From Gracilaria caudata (Eukaryota > Rhodophyta > Florideophyceae > Gracilariales > Gracilariaceae): a DNA stretch of 64,000 bases. Location of the stretch: the NCBI GenBank assembly GCA_030374735.1, contig JASCIV010000032.1, positions 1-64,000 on the forward strand, written 5' to 3'. The notes beneath the pieces were generated by a model. The model was not told the origin of the DNA. It saw only the letters and a list, made by a program, of their open reading frames with translations, and searched no databases. Both the position numbers and the translations under genes were made by a program. Shown here piece by piece: positions 20,112 through 29,352 of the stretch; positions within the stretch are counted from its first letter, which is position 1, and the number at the start of each line of letters is the position of its first letter.

Positions 20112-20633
20112 TCACTCGGTGGAGCACGACGACGAACTGGACGCGGAGCTGCACGACGACGAGGTGGACGCGCGCTCGCACTGCGCCGGCGACGTCGCGG
20201 CGGACGCGCCCCCGCACGGCGGCGACTGCGACGGCGCGTCCGCCGGCGGCTCGCAGCCGCCGTGCTCGCGCGCGTGCAGCCGGTGCGCGTGGTCGTCGCG
20301 AATGTGGTACTTGAGATGCACCTGCGTGGCAAAGCGCACGCCGCAGTACGGACACGGCGTGTTCAAGTGCGTCGCATCATGCGACGACACATGCATTCGA
20401 TGAATGTGCTCATTCAGGTCCACAATATGTCCAAACGAAACGCGACAATGCGGGCAGTGATGTACGCGTCGACACTCGTGCACGCAGCGCATGTGCAGGT
20501 TGAAGATCCTTCGCGTGTGGTACTGCGAATCGCATCGTCCGCAGCGATACGCGCGCGCGTGTTCGACGGTGGCGCGATGGAACACGCGCGCGGAGGAGCT
20601 GGCGGTGTGTATCAACGGCGCGTCGTCCGACAT
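20112..20633 (-). CDS. three-finger C2H2 zinc-finger protein
   Basis: Single exon, 173 aa. Three consecutive C2H2 fingers span about residues 30-120: C-GR-C...NLHMRCVH, CPHCRVSFGHIVDLNEHIHR followed by MH, and CPYCGVRFATQVHLKYHIRD followed by DH. Linkers are longer than the TGEKP type, so tandem DNA reading is uncertain. The C-terminus is Ser/Ala-rich low complexity. It probably acts as a nuclear nucleic-acid-binding protein; the target is unknown. The ATG at 20633 is the first in frame. It diverges from the orphan gene at 21023. Confidence 0.75.
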   Translation of the reverse strand: MSDDAPLIHTASSSARVFHRATVEHARAYRCGRCDSQYHTRRIFNLHMRCVHECRRVHHCPHCRVSFGHIVDLNEHIHRMHVSSHDATHLNTPCPYCGVRFATQVHLKYHIRDDHAHRLHAREHGGCEPPADAPSQSPPCGGASAATSPAQCERASTSSSCSSASSSSSCSTE

Positions 20634-21022
20634 GTTCGCAAAAAGGCTGCTGCTCGACGAAGCGCGCAACTCTGCGACCGGCCGCGCATCGCGCCAGCGC
20701 GGTGCGACGACACGCCGCGCCCCTTTTTAAGCCGATGGCGCATCGCGTCGCGCCTTGCAGGCGCGGCGCTCGCCATTGCCTGTTCCGTGCCACGACGCAG
20801 CTCTCGCGTGTGGCGCGCTTCTTTTGAAACGGCTACCCACCGCGTCGCACGCGCGCGCCACGTGTGCCGCCGGCAACAAAGCCGCGCATCCATCGATCGC
20901 AATCGCGCACGCGCGCGAGCGCGATTGCCATCGCAACTCCAGCCGCGCTCGCTCGCCACCGCCACGCCACATCCCCCCCCCCCCCCCCGCCCCCCCCCCC
21001 CCCCCCCCCCCCCAAAACCGCC
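20634..21022. promoter_or_regulatory. divergent GC-rich region with poly-C tract
   Basis: 389 bp between divergent genes. It holds an interrupted poly-C run at 20973-21013 (C16, one G, C24) ending 9 bp before the next ATG. High GC makes all frames appear open here; none shows a family. Confidence 0.55.
20973..21013 (+). repeat. poly-C homopolymer tract (C16-G-C24)
   Basis: A direct run of 40 C with a single G at 20989, placed in the probable 5' leader of the downstream orphan gene. It could form an i-motif on one strand and a G-quadruplex on the other. Assembly length errors are likely in such a tract. Confidence 0.9.
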
Positions 21023-21598
21023 ATGTCGTCGCCGCGCTCCTCGCGCTGCTCCTTCTCCTCATGTAACAGCAGCAGCGCGTACTCCGCGCAACCGTCACTC
21101 TCTCGAGCCTCCTCACTTTCGAGTGCTTCTTCTTCCCGCGCGCCGTCCTCCACTTCCTCCCGTTCTTCGCACACGCCGCAGCACCCGCTGCTGACGGCGG
21201 GCGTGCTCGCCTCGCTGCTCGCCACGCGACACATCCGCGCCTTTCTGCAGCGCCGTCGCGCGCACATCGACCCGCCGCACTACGAGCCGCAGCCCAAACG
21301 CTCCTTCTCGCGCGTCGCCACCCCCACCGCCGCTGCCACTGCCACCACCGCCACCACGTGCAGCGCCGACGCCACGCTGCGCCACCGGCGCGCCACGTCG
21401 CCGCCACGCACCCCCATCAAGCAGGTGCGTCGGCGCGTGTTTGCGCGCGTGCAGTCCGACATCGCCCAGCAGCCGCGCGCCGCCGTCGCCGACGGCGCCG
21501 ACAGCGCTGCTCCATCGCGCCGCGCTCGTCGCAAACGCCTTTCGCATTGGGTTCGTTCCAAAAAGTGTGCCGGACTGGCCGACGTGTTCGATTTATGA
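21023..21598 (+). CDS. hypothetical Ser/Arg/Ala-rich protein
   Basis: Single exon, 191 aa. The N-terminus is Ser-rich (SPRSSRCSFSSCNSSS), then a hydrophobic/basic stretch (LLTAGVLASLLATRHIRAF), low-complexity Ala/Thr, two basic clusters (PPRTPIKQVRRRVFARV, SRRARRKRLSHWVRSKK) and the end ADVFDL. No family is recognised. Support for a real gene comes from the ATG (CCGCCATGTC), a frame filling the interval, and AATAAA at 21646-21651 just downstream. The opposite strand is also open because of GC content, so some doubt remains. Confidence 0.5.
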   Translation: MSSPRSSRCSFSSCNSSSAYSAQPSLSRASSLSSASSSRAPSSTSSRSSHTPQHPLLTAGVLASLLATRHIRAFLQRRRAHIDPPHYEPQPKRSFSRVATPTAAATATTATTCSADATLRHRRATSPPRTPIKQVRRRVFARVQSDIAQQPRAAVADGADSAAPSRRARRKRLSHWVRSKKCAGLADVFDL

Positions 21599-21645
21599 AA
21601 CTGGCGCTGCTGCTCACTTGTACATCTGACTGACTGTCACACACA

Positions 21646-21651
21646 AATAAA
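21646..21651 (+). terminator. polyadenylation signal AATAAA
   Basis: Canonical AATAAA 48 bp past the stop of the orphan gene at 21023-21598, between it and the convergent neighbour. Confidence 0.45.
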
Positions 21652-21670
21652 ACGCTCGCACTAACAAACA

Positions 21671-22861
21671 TCACTTGTCCTTCCGTTTGTTGCCTCTGCC
21701 CGTCGCGCGCTCACTCACCACCTTTCCATTCACCCGCCGAAACGGTCCGCTCACGTTCTGTTTCATGCCGCACAACTCGGCCACCTTCGCAAAGCCGCCA
21801 AACTTGGCAATCGCGTACGACAGGTCATTGCGTCCAAATCGTCTCAACTGCGACTCCTTCGGCAGCACGCCCTCCTTGCGCAGTCTCGGCATGCACGTGC
21901 CAACAAACAGTTCAATCTCGCGCACCAATCGTTGCTGCGTCCATCTGGTAGGCGCGCCACGCCCAGCGCTTCTCTTCGTCAACTGCAGCCGAGTGGCCAC
22001 CTCATGAAAGCCGCCATGAAACGCCACAGCATTCGACAACGACGACATACCCCTCTCACAAAGCTCCGCCGCAGTGGGCATTCTACCCTCACAATACAGC
22101 TCCGAAAACGCGCGCACGTGCGTCGCAACGTGTTCAAAGCGTTGCCAATACCCGCTCCCCCTCGCCGGAGTTCTCGCCTTCAGTCGCGCCTGCAGCGCAA
22201 ACGCGCTCAAGCCGCCTCGTTTCGCCGCCGCGTTCACAAGATCGGAGCGTTTCATCTGCAACAACGCGCGGCGCGTCGGCATACATCCCTCACAGCCGCA
22301 CAGTCGCGCCACGCGTCGAAACTCATGCGCCAGAGCAACGTCATCCGCCCAGAAATGCGGCGCCCTTCGCGGCGACAACGCGCCTCTCACCGCCACGCGC
22401 GCGGGCACTGCACCGCCCATCGGTCGACTCCAGCGTAACAACGCGGCCACCCGTCGCACGCCGCCGTGTTTGGCCAGCGCGGCCAACAGGTCGCCGCGCC
22501 CCAGACGTTGCAGCACCGCGATGCGCGGCATGCAGCGCGGCGAATAGCCCAATTGCGCCACCACCTGCTCCAGCTCGCGTTGCACGTTGCACAGGTCGTT
22601 CCAATAGCCGTGCGGCTTTCTGCGACGCACCGGCGTCGCAGCCGGCGCGTCGGCCGGCGCCGCCTCGCGCGCGCGCCGTTTGCGCGGCGCGCTCAGCGCC
22701 GGCAGCGGCGAGAACAGCGGCGCCTGCGCCTGCGTCGGCGTGGGCGTGGGCGTCGGCGACACGGGCAACGCGCGTCGGCGCTTCGAGCTGACGCGCGCGC
22801 GCTGCGAGGGCGCGGTGGGCCGACGCGCCACAGCCGCCACCACGCTGTTCACAAACGCCAT
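21671..22861 (-). CDS. four-repeat putative organelle protein (YW-MP-GR-DL-GG repeats)
   Basis: Single exon, 396 aa from the ATG at 22861. A basic, Ala/Arg-rich leader (MAFVNSVVAAVARRPTAPSQ) suggests plastid or mitochondrial targeting. Four degenerate repeats of about 58 residues start near residues 86, 170, 238 and 306. Each has an aromatic-Trp start (YW, FW, YW, RW), then MP or LP, GR-x-DL or a variant (SDL, SSL), an Ala-rich helix, GG, and a VA-x-x-L-like end (HGGVRRVAALLRW, FHGGFHEVATRLQL, FGGFAKVAELCG). I recall related repeats in plant and algal organelle proteins, but their function is not established to my knowledge. RNA binding is a guess from the basic surface. Confidence 0.6.
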   Translation of the reverse strand: MAFVNSVVAAVARRPTAPSQRARVSSKRRRALPVSPTPTPTPTQAQAPLFSPLPALSAPRKRRAREAAPADAPAATPVRRRKPHGYWNDLCNVQRELEQVVAQLGYSPRCMPRIAVLQRLGRGDLLAALAKHGGVRRVAALLRWSRPMGGAVPARVAVRGALSPRRAPHFWADDVALAHEFRRVARLCGCEGCMPTRRALLQMKRSDLVNAAAKRGGLSAFALQARLKARTPARGSGYWQRFEHVATHVRAFSELYCEGRMPTAAELCERGMSSLSNAVAFHGGFHEVATRLQLTKRSAGRGAPTRWTQQRLVREIELFVGTCMPRLRKEGVLPKESQLRRFGRNDLSYAIAKFGGFAKVAELCGMKQNVSGPFRRVNGKVVSERATGRGNKRKDK

Positions 22862-23334
22862 GAGCACAAAGCGTAGCGCACGGACGGCGCGACGGCGCGA
22901 CGGCGCGAAGACACACCACAAAACAGTGCACTGCCGCACGCGATCAACAGCGAACGCGCATATCTCCGCGCGGCGCAGCCATTGGGCAGCGCAGTGCTGT
23001 TGAGCTGAGAGCGCGCGCGCGAGCGCAGGCGGCAGCGCACAGCGCGCTTACTTACAGCGCGCGCAGACGGACGCGCAGCGGAGTTTTTTTTTTTAATGTT
23101 TAGGCGGCGGTTTGTGTACCAAGGGGGCGAATGTGGCGCATGACGTCGAGCGCCGCTGTAAACGCGCAGCGCCGGCTGCGCGCCGACGAGCGCGCGCTGC
23201 GGCGCGTCGGACGCCGCACGCCACGGTGGGTGTTCTAACACAACTACGATAACGAACTACAAGTGGCTGGAGCGCACACGGGAGGCGCGGAGGGAGGTAT
23301 CTACGTACAAAGCGTTGTGAGTGGTGCTCGCGCG
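22862..23334. promoter_or_regulatory. intergenic, upstream of four-repeat gene
   Basis: 473 bp of very GC-rich sequence with CGCGCG-type simple patterns and a T10 run near 23085-23094. It should hold the promoter of the minus-strand four-repeat gene and the 3' flank of the ankyrin gene. No gene is seen. Confidence 0.4.
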
Positions 23335-24080
23335 CTATGCGACGAAGGTGCGCATCACGTTGGCGAGCTTCTCAAAGCCGCAGCGCTTCGCCTCCAGCAC
23401 GGGCGACACGCGCCATCGGTCCTGCAGCGACGCGTCCGCGCCCGCGTTGAGCAGGTACAGCGTCATCTGCACGTCGTTGTTCACAGCCGCCATGTGCAAC
23501 GCCGTGCGACCGTCCGCGTTCGCAAAGTTCACTAAACAAAGATAAGTCAGAACGCGTTCCAAACGCAAAACAAACAGAAACAAAAAGCATCCCAAAACGT
23601 ACCGTTCGCGCCGTACTGTCTCACAAGCTGCTGCACCGCGCGCACGTTTCCGGCCGCAGCCGCGCACAGCAGGTCCCTCCCCCAGCAGTACGCCGGCTCC
23701 ACGCAAACGGCGGGCAGCCCATTGCCCAGCACATCCACGGGGTGCGCCACGCCATCGGCGCGCTGATGCCAGCCGGTCAGTTCCCTCAGCACCAGCAGGT
23801 GGCCGCCGCTCACGGCGTCGTGCACGCAGCTGCGTCCAAAGCGGTCCGTACACGTCCAATCGGCGCCATTTCTCAGCAGTTCGCGCACCACGGGCGCGTA
23901 GCCCTCGCTGCACGCCACGTGCAGCGCGCGTCGCCCGTCGTAGTCCGCAAAGTTGGCCAGCTTGGAGCGCGCGCCCGGCTCGGTGGCCGCCAGTAGCCGT
24001 CGCACCTGCCGCACGTCCGCGCACGCGGTGGCGCTCAGCAACGCGAATCCGTCGTGCAAATCGGGCGCCATCTGCGTCAT
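23335..24080 (-). CDS. ankyrin-repeat protein (2 exons)
   Basis: Exon 1 is 24080-23603 and exon 2 is 23531-23335; the 71-bp intron has GTACGT...TTTAG ends. The join restores an ankyrin loop (YGAN then VNFANADGRTALHMAAVNND) and gives 224 aa. Ankyrin repeats include DYDGRRALHVACSEGYAPVV, DRFGRSCVHDAVSGGHLLVL, RDLLCAAAAGNVRAVQQL and the exon 2 pair ending DASLQDRWRVSPVLEAKRCG. There is no signal peptide or membrane segment, and no other domain, so the partner is unknown. Without the splice the frame stops in the intron. The ATG at 24080 is followed by another at codon 4. Confidence 0.82.
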
Positions 24081-24414
24081 GCTCCGGCGGGGGGGTTAGT
24101 TCAACGCACAGCAGCAAAGTAGGGGGCTCGGTACAGCGCGTAAAACGTAAGCGTCGAGCGCGAGGAGAAGCAAAGATCGGGTGAAGAGCGTAATTGCGTG
24201 AAGGTGAAGCGAGCGCCTCTGTCGGAGCAGTGCTGACTCACACACACATGAACGGCACGTGCAGCGTGTGTCGTTCAAAAAAGCGAACACCGCCCAACCG
24301 AACGCGACTGCCGCCCGCGCCTCGCTCACGTGACACGTCACAGCGCGCTGAAACGAAAAAAAAAAAACTTCGAATCTTCCACCGCGCCGCCGCCGCGCGC
24401 CGCAGCGTGCGTTG
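24081..24414. promoter_or_regulatory. intergenic, ankyrin gene upstream / SCO1 3' flank
   Basis: 334 bp. Holds an A12 run near 24356-24367 and GC-rich sequence; should contain the ankyrin gene promoter. Nothing else seen. Confidence 0.35.
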
Positions 24415-25306
24415 TCAGCGTTTACACGCCAGCATTTGCGCGTGCATTCGCGCCGCCATCTCCGTCGCGCTGCTGTTCTTGCCGTAGAACTCGGCAAACT
24501 CGCCGGACGGGTCCATCAGATACGTGATGATGGAGTGGTCCACCAGATAGTCGTCGTCGTCGCCGTCGTCACGGCTGTAGTACACGCGGTACTGCTTGGC
24601 CATGTGTCGCGTCTGCTCCGCGCTGCCCGCCAGCCCCACAAACGCCGAGTGGAACATCTTCGCGTACTCGTCGGCGCGCGTGGCGTCGTCGCGCTGCGGA
24701 TCCACTGTCACAAACAGCGGCGCCACGTCGCTGTGCTCTGCGTGACCCACACGAATGCCCCTTTTCTCCAGAATTCGCAGCGCATCCGCCACCTTGCTCA
24801 TCTCCGCCGGGCAGATATCCGGACACATGGTGAAGCCAAAGTAGATCACACTCCACTTGCCTATCAGTCGCTTCTCCGTGAACGGCGCGCCCGTCGCGTC
24901 GCGCATTTCAAACGGCCCTCCAATCGCCGCCTTTCCCACCGTGCGCGGCCGTGTCACCGCTGCGCGCGCGCCGCACGCAAACACACGCACGCAGTCACAA
25001 AGCGCCCCGGCCGCGTCAGCTCGCTGCCACCTCGCGCAAAACGCGTGACGCGCGCCACAACGTACCTTTGATCTGCCGCTCTCTCTCGCGGCTGTAGTAC
25101 GCCAGTCCGCCGGTCCCCAGCAGCGCGCACGCCGCCAGCATCGGCCACGACACGGGCCCCTGCGCGCGCCCGTTGTGACGCGGCGCAGAGCTGTCTGCGC
25201 CTCCCTTCGCGCCGGCAGAGCAGAGCGCTCGCGCGCGGGCCGCGCGCAGCTGCGGCAGCTGCGCGCGCGCCGCCGCGAGCGTTGTGCGGGAGATTGCGCG
25301 ATTCAT
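24415..25306 (-). CDS. SCO1: SCO1-like cytochrome oxidase copper chaperone (2 exons)
   Basis: Exon 1 is 25306-25066 and exon 2 is 24959-24415 (intron 106 bp, GTACGT...GCGCAG), giving 261 aa. Exon 1 encodes an Arg/Ala mitochondrial presequence (MNRAISRTTLAAARAQLPQL) and one membrane helix (WPMLAACALLGTGGLAYY). Exon 2 encodes the thioredoxin-fold domain with the copper-binding C126-P-D-I-C130 motif and the distal His222 (VDHSIITYLMDP). GGPFEMRDATGAPFTEK and GKWSVIYFGFTMCPDICP are SCO signatures. SCO1 sits in the inner membrane and metallates the CuA site of COX2. All three copper ligands are present. It shares a divergent promoter with LeuRS. Confidence 0.95.
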
Positions 25307-25779
25307 GCGCCGCTAAACGGCGTAAACGTAGCCAACCGCGATGCGAAGCGCGCGTCGCGGGCGCCGATCCGTGTGCGCCGCGTGCAACTTCGCTTGCGCG
25401 ATGCGCTCGCCGCACTTGCCGCGTCGCGTCACATGTTGCAGGTACAGCCGTACACAAGCGCCAATCACGGCGCCCGGAGTTGCAATGCAACAGTTCAGCT
25501 CATCGCGTCTCTTTACACGTCGCCACGTGACCACGTGACCACGTCGCGCTTGCCCGATCTAATCGTGCAGTCTGCACGCACTGCGTCTTCTCTCACATGG
25601 CATCATGTCACTTACGATTTACAAGGATTCTCGTGCTTCGCTCACCCAGCGATGCGTCGCCGTCGGCAACCACAGCCTCTCTACGAAGCCACCTCCATCT
25701 CTCTGCTCTATCGCCCCGGTTGGCCCCGCACCCCCATAAAGCCCTCAACTACTGCCCGCATCCGAATCCCCCTTCAACA
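25307..25779. promoter_or_regulatory. divergent promoter region, SCO1 / LeuRS
   Basis: 473 bp between the SCO1 ATG and the LeuRS conserved start. It contains a tandem CACGTGACC repeat (CACGTGACCACGTGACCACG at about 25524-25543), i.e. two CACGTG E/G-box-like sites, a plausible shared regulatory element. An upstream in-frame ATG at 25597 could extend LeuRS. Confidence 0.5.
25524..25543 (+). promoter_or_regulatory. tandem CACGTG (G-box/E-box-like) sites
   Basis: Two CACGTGACC units in direct repeat, about 55 bp before the upstream LeuRS ATG and about 220 bp from the SCO1 start. CACGTG is a bHLH/bZIP core in many eukaryotes; a role here is inferred only. Confidence 0.4.
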
Positions 25780-28700
25780 ATGTCTACGGCGCGTCGAGAC
25801 CACCTGACGCGCATTCAGCACAATGCGCAGCAGAAGTGGCGCTCCATGCACGTTTTCGAGGAGGACGCACCCGATACCGATCCATCTAAGCCGCAGCAAC
25901 CAAAGTTTCTCGTCACATTTCCGTACCCTTATTGCAATGGCTTTCTTCACATCGGCCACGCTTTCACAATCTCCAAGGCCGAGTTCATTGTCGGCTACAA
26001 GCGTATGAAAGGCTTTAAATGTCTTTATCCATTCGGGTTTCATTGCACCGGAATGCCCATCCAAACATGCGCAAACAAGCTCGCCAAGGAAATCGAAACT
26101 TACGGCTGTCCGCCCGTGTTCCCCACCGAAGAAGACACCGTTCAGGAGAGCAGTGTCAGCGCCGATAAGTCTAAAGCAAAGAAAGGAAAACTTGCGGGCA
26201 AGACCAGCAAACAAAGGTATCAGTGGCAAATTCTCAAGGAAAGCGGTATCGATGAGCAAATGCTTCCCAAGTTTGCAGACCCGCTCGAATGGCTCAAATA
26301 CTTTCCAATTCAAAACGTCACCGACCTCACTAATTTTGGACTCAAGACGGATTGGCGCCGCTCCTTTATCACCACAGAAGTCAATCCGTACTACGACTCT
26401 TTCATTCGCTGGCAGTTTAGAAAGCTCCGTGAATACAACAAGATCAAGTTTGGCAAGCGAAATGCCGTGTATTCCCCGATTGATGACCAGCCTTGTGCTG
26501 ACCATGACCGCGCGTCTGGCGAGGGTGTGCAACCACAAGAGTACACGCTGATCAAGATGAAACTGCTCAAGCTTCCAGATATTCCCAATGCGACGCAAGT
26601 CTTTGGCGATAAGGATGTTTTCTTACCCGCAGCCACGTTAAGACCTGAGACCATGTATGGCCAGACCAACTGTTGGGTTCTGCCCAGTGGCGAATACACG
26701 GGCTTCCAGCTTTCCAACGGAGAAATATACATTGCCTCAAAGCATTCGGGCCGTAATATGGCTTACCAAGACTTCTTCGACGAGTTTGGCAAAATGACAG
26801 AGGTATGTACGCTCATGGGCTCAGACCTGATTGGCCTCCCGGTAAAAGCACCGTTAGCACAGTATGATCAGATCTATGTGCTTCCTCTTCTCACCGTCAG
26901 TATGACCAAGGGGACGGGTATTGTCACGTCGGTGCCAAGTGATGCTCCAGATGATTACAGAGGCCTTATGGATCTGAAAGAAAAGGATGCACTGCGAGCC
27001 AAGTTTGATCTCAAAGATGAATGGGTTCTTCCTTTTGAACCGATTCCAATCATTGATACTCCTGGGTTTGGACATCTAGCCGCTGTGGAGGCATGTAAGC
27101 GTCACAAGATTCGGAGTCAAAACGACAAGGATGCCCTTGCACGCGCGAAGGAGGAAGTGTATAAGGCTGGTTTCTATAACGGTACTATGCTTGTCGGAGA
27201 AATGGCTGGCGAACCAGTCATGAAAGCGAAGGCAAAGATCAAGGATTATCTCATCAACTCGGGGTTGAGTCAAAAGTATTCGGAGCCAGAGAAAAAGGTG
27301 ATGAGTCGAAGTGGTGATGAGTGCGTTGTTGCGTTATGTGATCAATGGTATTTAGAATACGGAGAACCTGAGTGGCGGGCCAAGGTAAAAGAATGTCTTG
27401 ATAACATGAACGTGTACGCCGATGAGACTCGAAATGGGTTTGAGGCAGTGCTTGATTGGTTAAAAGAATGGGCGTGTTCTCGACAGTTTGGACTTGGAAC
27501 AAAACTGCCATGGGACGAGAACTGGCTCATTGAGTCTCTTTCTGATTCTACGATATACATGGCCTTCTATACTGTGGCTCACCTTCTTCAGGGCGGTACG
27601 GAGAACCTCGACGGTCACGGTGTCGGGCCGTCCGGGATCCCAGCCTCGGCTATGAACGACAAGATGTGGGACTTCATCATGCTGGGAAAAGGAAATGTGT
27701 CAGACATCTCAGACTTCCCGGATATTGAAGCCGACATCTTGTTGAAGATGAGAAGGGAGTTTCTGTATTGGTACCCGGTTGACCTTCGTGTATCAGGCAA
27801 GGATCTTGTGGGAAATCATCTCACATTTTTCCTCTACAACCATGTGGCAATCTTTCCTGAAGAGCATTGGCCAAGAGGTGTCAGAGTGAATGGACACGCT
27901 TTGCTCAACGCGGAGAAGATGTCTAAGAGCACAGGAAACTTCCTCACTTTGAGAGATGCCATCGCCCGATATACCGCAGATGGTGTACGTTTCGCGCTCG
28001 CTGATGCGTCTGATACTGTGGAAGATGCCAACGTTGCCATGAAGACAGCAGACGAGACCATTCTCAAGCTATGGACGCTTGTAGATCTTGTTGAGGAAGC
28101 TGTGGAGAACATCGATAAAATGATTACAGGGCCAATGACAAGGTTTGCGGACCGCGTCTTTGTGAATCAGTTGAATCTGCAGCTTCGCCGTACCGAGGCC
28201 GCCTACGAGCAAGCCATGTTCCGAGAAGCCGTCAAGACTGGGTTTTTCGAGATCATGAATGACTTGGGGAAATACAGAGAGGCTGTTGGTGCGGATAAAT
28301 CGTCGCGGGCGGCTTCCACGCTACCCCGTATGCATCGCGATGTCTTCTTGCAGTTTACTCTCTACCTTACTGCGGCTATTGCTCCTATTTGTCCTCATAC
28401 CGCAGAACATTTATGGGGACTCGTTGGACCCATACTTGCTGAACGAGATGGAGTTTCCCTCGGGGAATCAATCATGCACGTCCAATGGCCAGTTTCGGAA
28501 GAGCCGGATGAGTCGCTCCTTGCCGCCGCAAGCTATATAAACGATACGCTGTCGCGAATTCGGATGGCAATTCTTAAACCTGCTAAAAAGAAGAAGAACG
28601 CAGCACCACCCAAGAAGCCGTCGAAGGTCACTATTTATGTGTGCAAGGATGTTCCAGAGTGGCAGCAAATCGTGATCAACTTTTTAAAGGATAACTTTGA

Positions 28701-29061
28701 TAGTGAAGCATGGGAGACGTCCAGAAAGAACAATCCAAAGGATCCAAAAGCGTGGTGGACGTATCCGTCTGACACCCCCAAACGAGTGGTCAGTTCTCTT
28801 CCTCCAAAGGAGAAAAAGAACAAAAAGTTGATGCCGTTCCTTGCGATGGTAAGGAAGGAGGTGGAGACAGAAGGGCCGGATGCTCTGGATCGAACGCTCA
28901 AATTTGACGAAACGGAGGTGCTGACGCAAAATCTAGAGCTCATCATGTCTCAACTTTCCGCGTTCGGAATATCTGCGGTGGCAACTGATATTTCTAGCAA
29001 TGCACCTGACACTTCTTCAGGGGATGCTGTTCCTGGAGCCCCAATGTTCGTCCTCACATAA
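25780..29061 (+). CDS. LARS1: leucyl-tRNA synthetase, cytosolic (archaeal/eukaryotic type)
   Basis: Single exon, 1093 aa from the ATG at 25780. Class Ia motifs are clear: HIGH at residues 57-60 (FPYPYCNGFLHIGH) and KMSKS at 713-717 (LNAEKMSKSTGNF). The editing domain has the LRPETMYGQTNCWVLP segment and DAPDDYRGL. The eukaryotic C-terminal extension follows (KVTIYVCKDVPEWQQ). It charges tRNA-Leu and edits mischarged norvaline or isoleucine. Length and domain order match eukaryotic cytosolic LeuRS, not the bacterial/organellar type. An in-frame ATG at 25597 would add 61 basic, Ser-rich residues resembling a targeting peptide. TACCTTTGTA follows 44 bp after the stop. Confidence 0.97.
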   Translation: MSTARRDHLTRIQHNAQQKWRSMHVFEEDAPDTDPSKPQQPKFLVTFPYPYCNGFLHIGHAFTISKAEFIVGYKRMKGFKCLYPFGFHCTGMPIQTCANKLAKEIETYGCPPVFPTEEDTVQESSVSADKSKAKKGKLAGKTSKQRYQWQILKESGIDEQMLPKFADPLEWLKYFPIQNVTDLTNFGLKTDWRRSFITTEVNPYYDSFIRWQFRKLREYNKIKFGKRNAVYSPIDDQPCADHDRASGEGVQPQEYTLIKMKLLKLPDIPNATQVFGDKDVFLPAATLRPETMYGQTNCWVLPSGEYTGFQLSNGEIYIASKHSGRNMAYQDFFDEFGKMTEVCTLMGSDLIGLPVKAPLAQYDQIYVLPLLTVSMTKGTGIVTSVPSDAPDDYRGLMDLKEKDALRAKFDLKDEWVLPFEPIPIIDTPGFGHLAAVEACKRHKIRSQNDKDALARAKEEVYKAGFYNGTMLVGEMAGEPVMKAKAKIKDYLINSGLSQKYSEPEKKVMSRSGDECVVALCDQWYLEYGEPEWRAKVKECLDNMNVYADETRNGFEAVLDWLKEWACSRQFGLGTKLPWDENWLIESLSDSTIYMAFYTVAHLLQGGTENLDGHGVGPSGIPASAMNDKMWDFIMLGKGNVSDISDFPDIEADILLKMRREFLYWYPVDLRVSGKDLVGNHLTFFLYNHVAIFPEEHWPRGVRVNGHALLNAEKMSKSTGNFLTLRDAIARYTADGVRFALADASDTVEDANVAMKTADETILKLWTLVDLVEEAVENIDKMITGPMTRFADRVFVNQLNLQLRRTEAAYEQAMFREAVKTGFFEIMNDLGKYREAVGADKSSRAASTLPRMHRDVFLQFTLYLTAAIAPICPHTAEHLWGLVGPILAERDGVSLGESIMHVQWPVSEEPDESLLAAASYINDTLSRIRMAILKPAKKKKNAAPPKKPSKVTIYVCKDVPEWQQIVINFLKDNFDSEAWETSRKNNPKDPKAWWTYPSDTPKRVVSSLPPKEKKNKKLMPFLAMVRKEVETEGPDALDRTLKFDETEVLTQNLELIMSQLSAFGISAVATDISSNAPDTSSGDAVPGAPMFVLT

Positions 29062-29352
29062 AATAACTATTCAGCCCTAGTCGGTAAACGGTGAAGTCCA
29101 TTACTACCTTTGTACTCAAACTGAGTCAGGAGAAGCATCAACAGGTGATACCTTCGAATGAAATGGGCACTGTCTTTCGTTTCGTGGAATTGGGTCTCCA
29201 TCATACTGTGTTGTAATTCATTATCGTTCGTCGCGCACCAACTGCAAAACATATTTAAGCAACCGAGAGACACGAGTCCAATGGTCCCCCCCCATTGTTC
29301 GTATATACCTTTCAGTAACTTCTCTCTGTTGTCGGCACGAGGAAGAAGTAAG
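29062..29352. other. intergenic between convergent genes
   Basis: 291 bp. Holds TACCTTTGTA at 29105-29114 and a C9 run near 29286-29294. A minus-strand frame (29067-29402) overlaps the end of the secreted orphan in another frame; it could be a shifted continuation of it but shows no family. Confidence 0.35.

Noticed and set aside
20634..22940. Minus- and plus-strand GC-rich antisense frames (for example Gly- or Arg-rich proteins)
   Set aside because: They mirror real genes or spacer DNA with high GC and have extreme, low-complexity composition.
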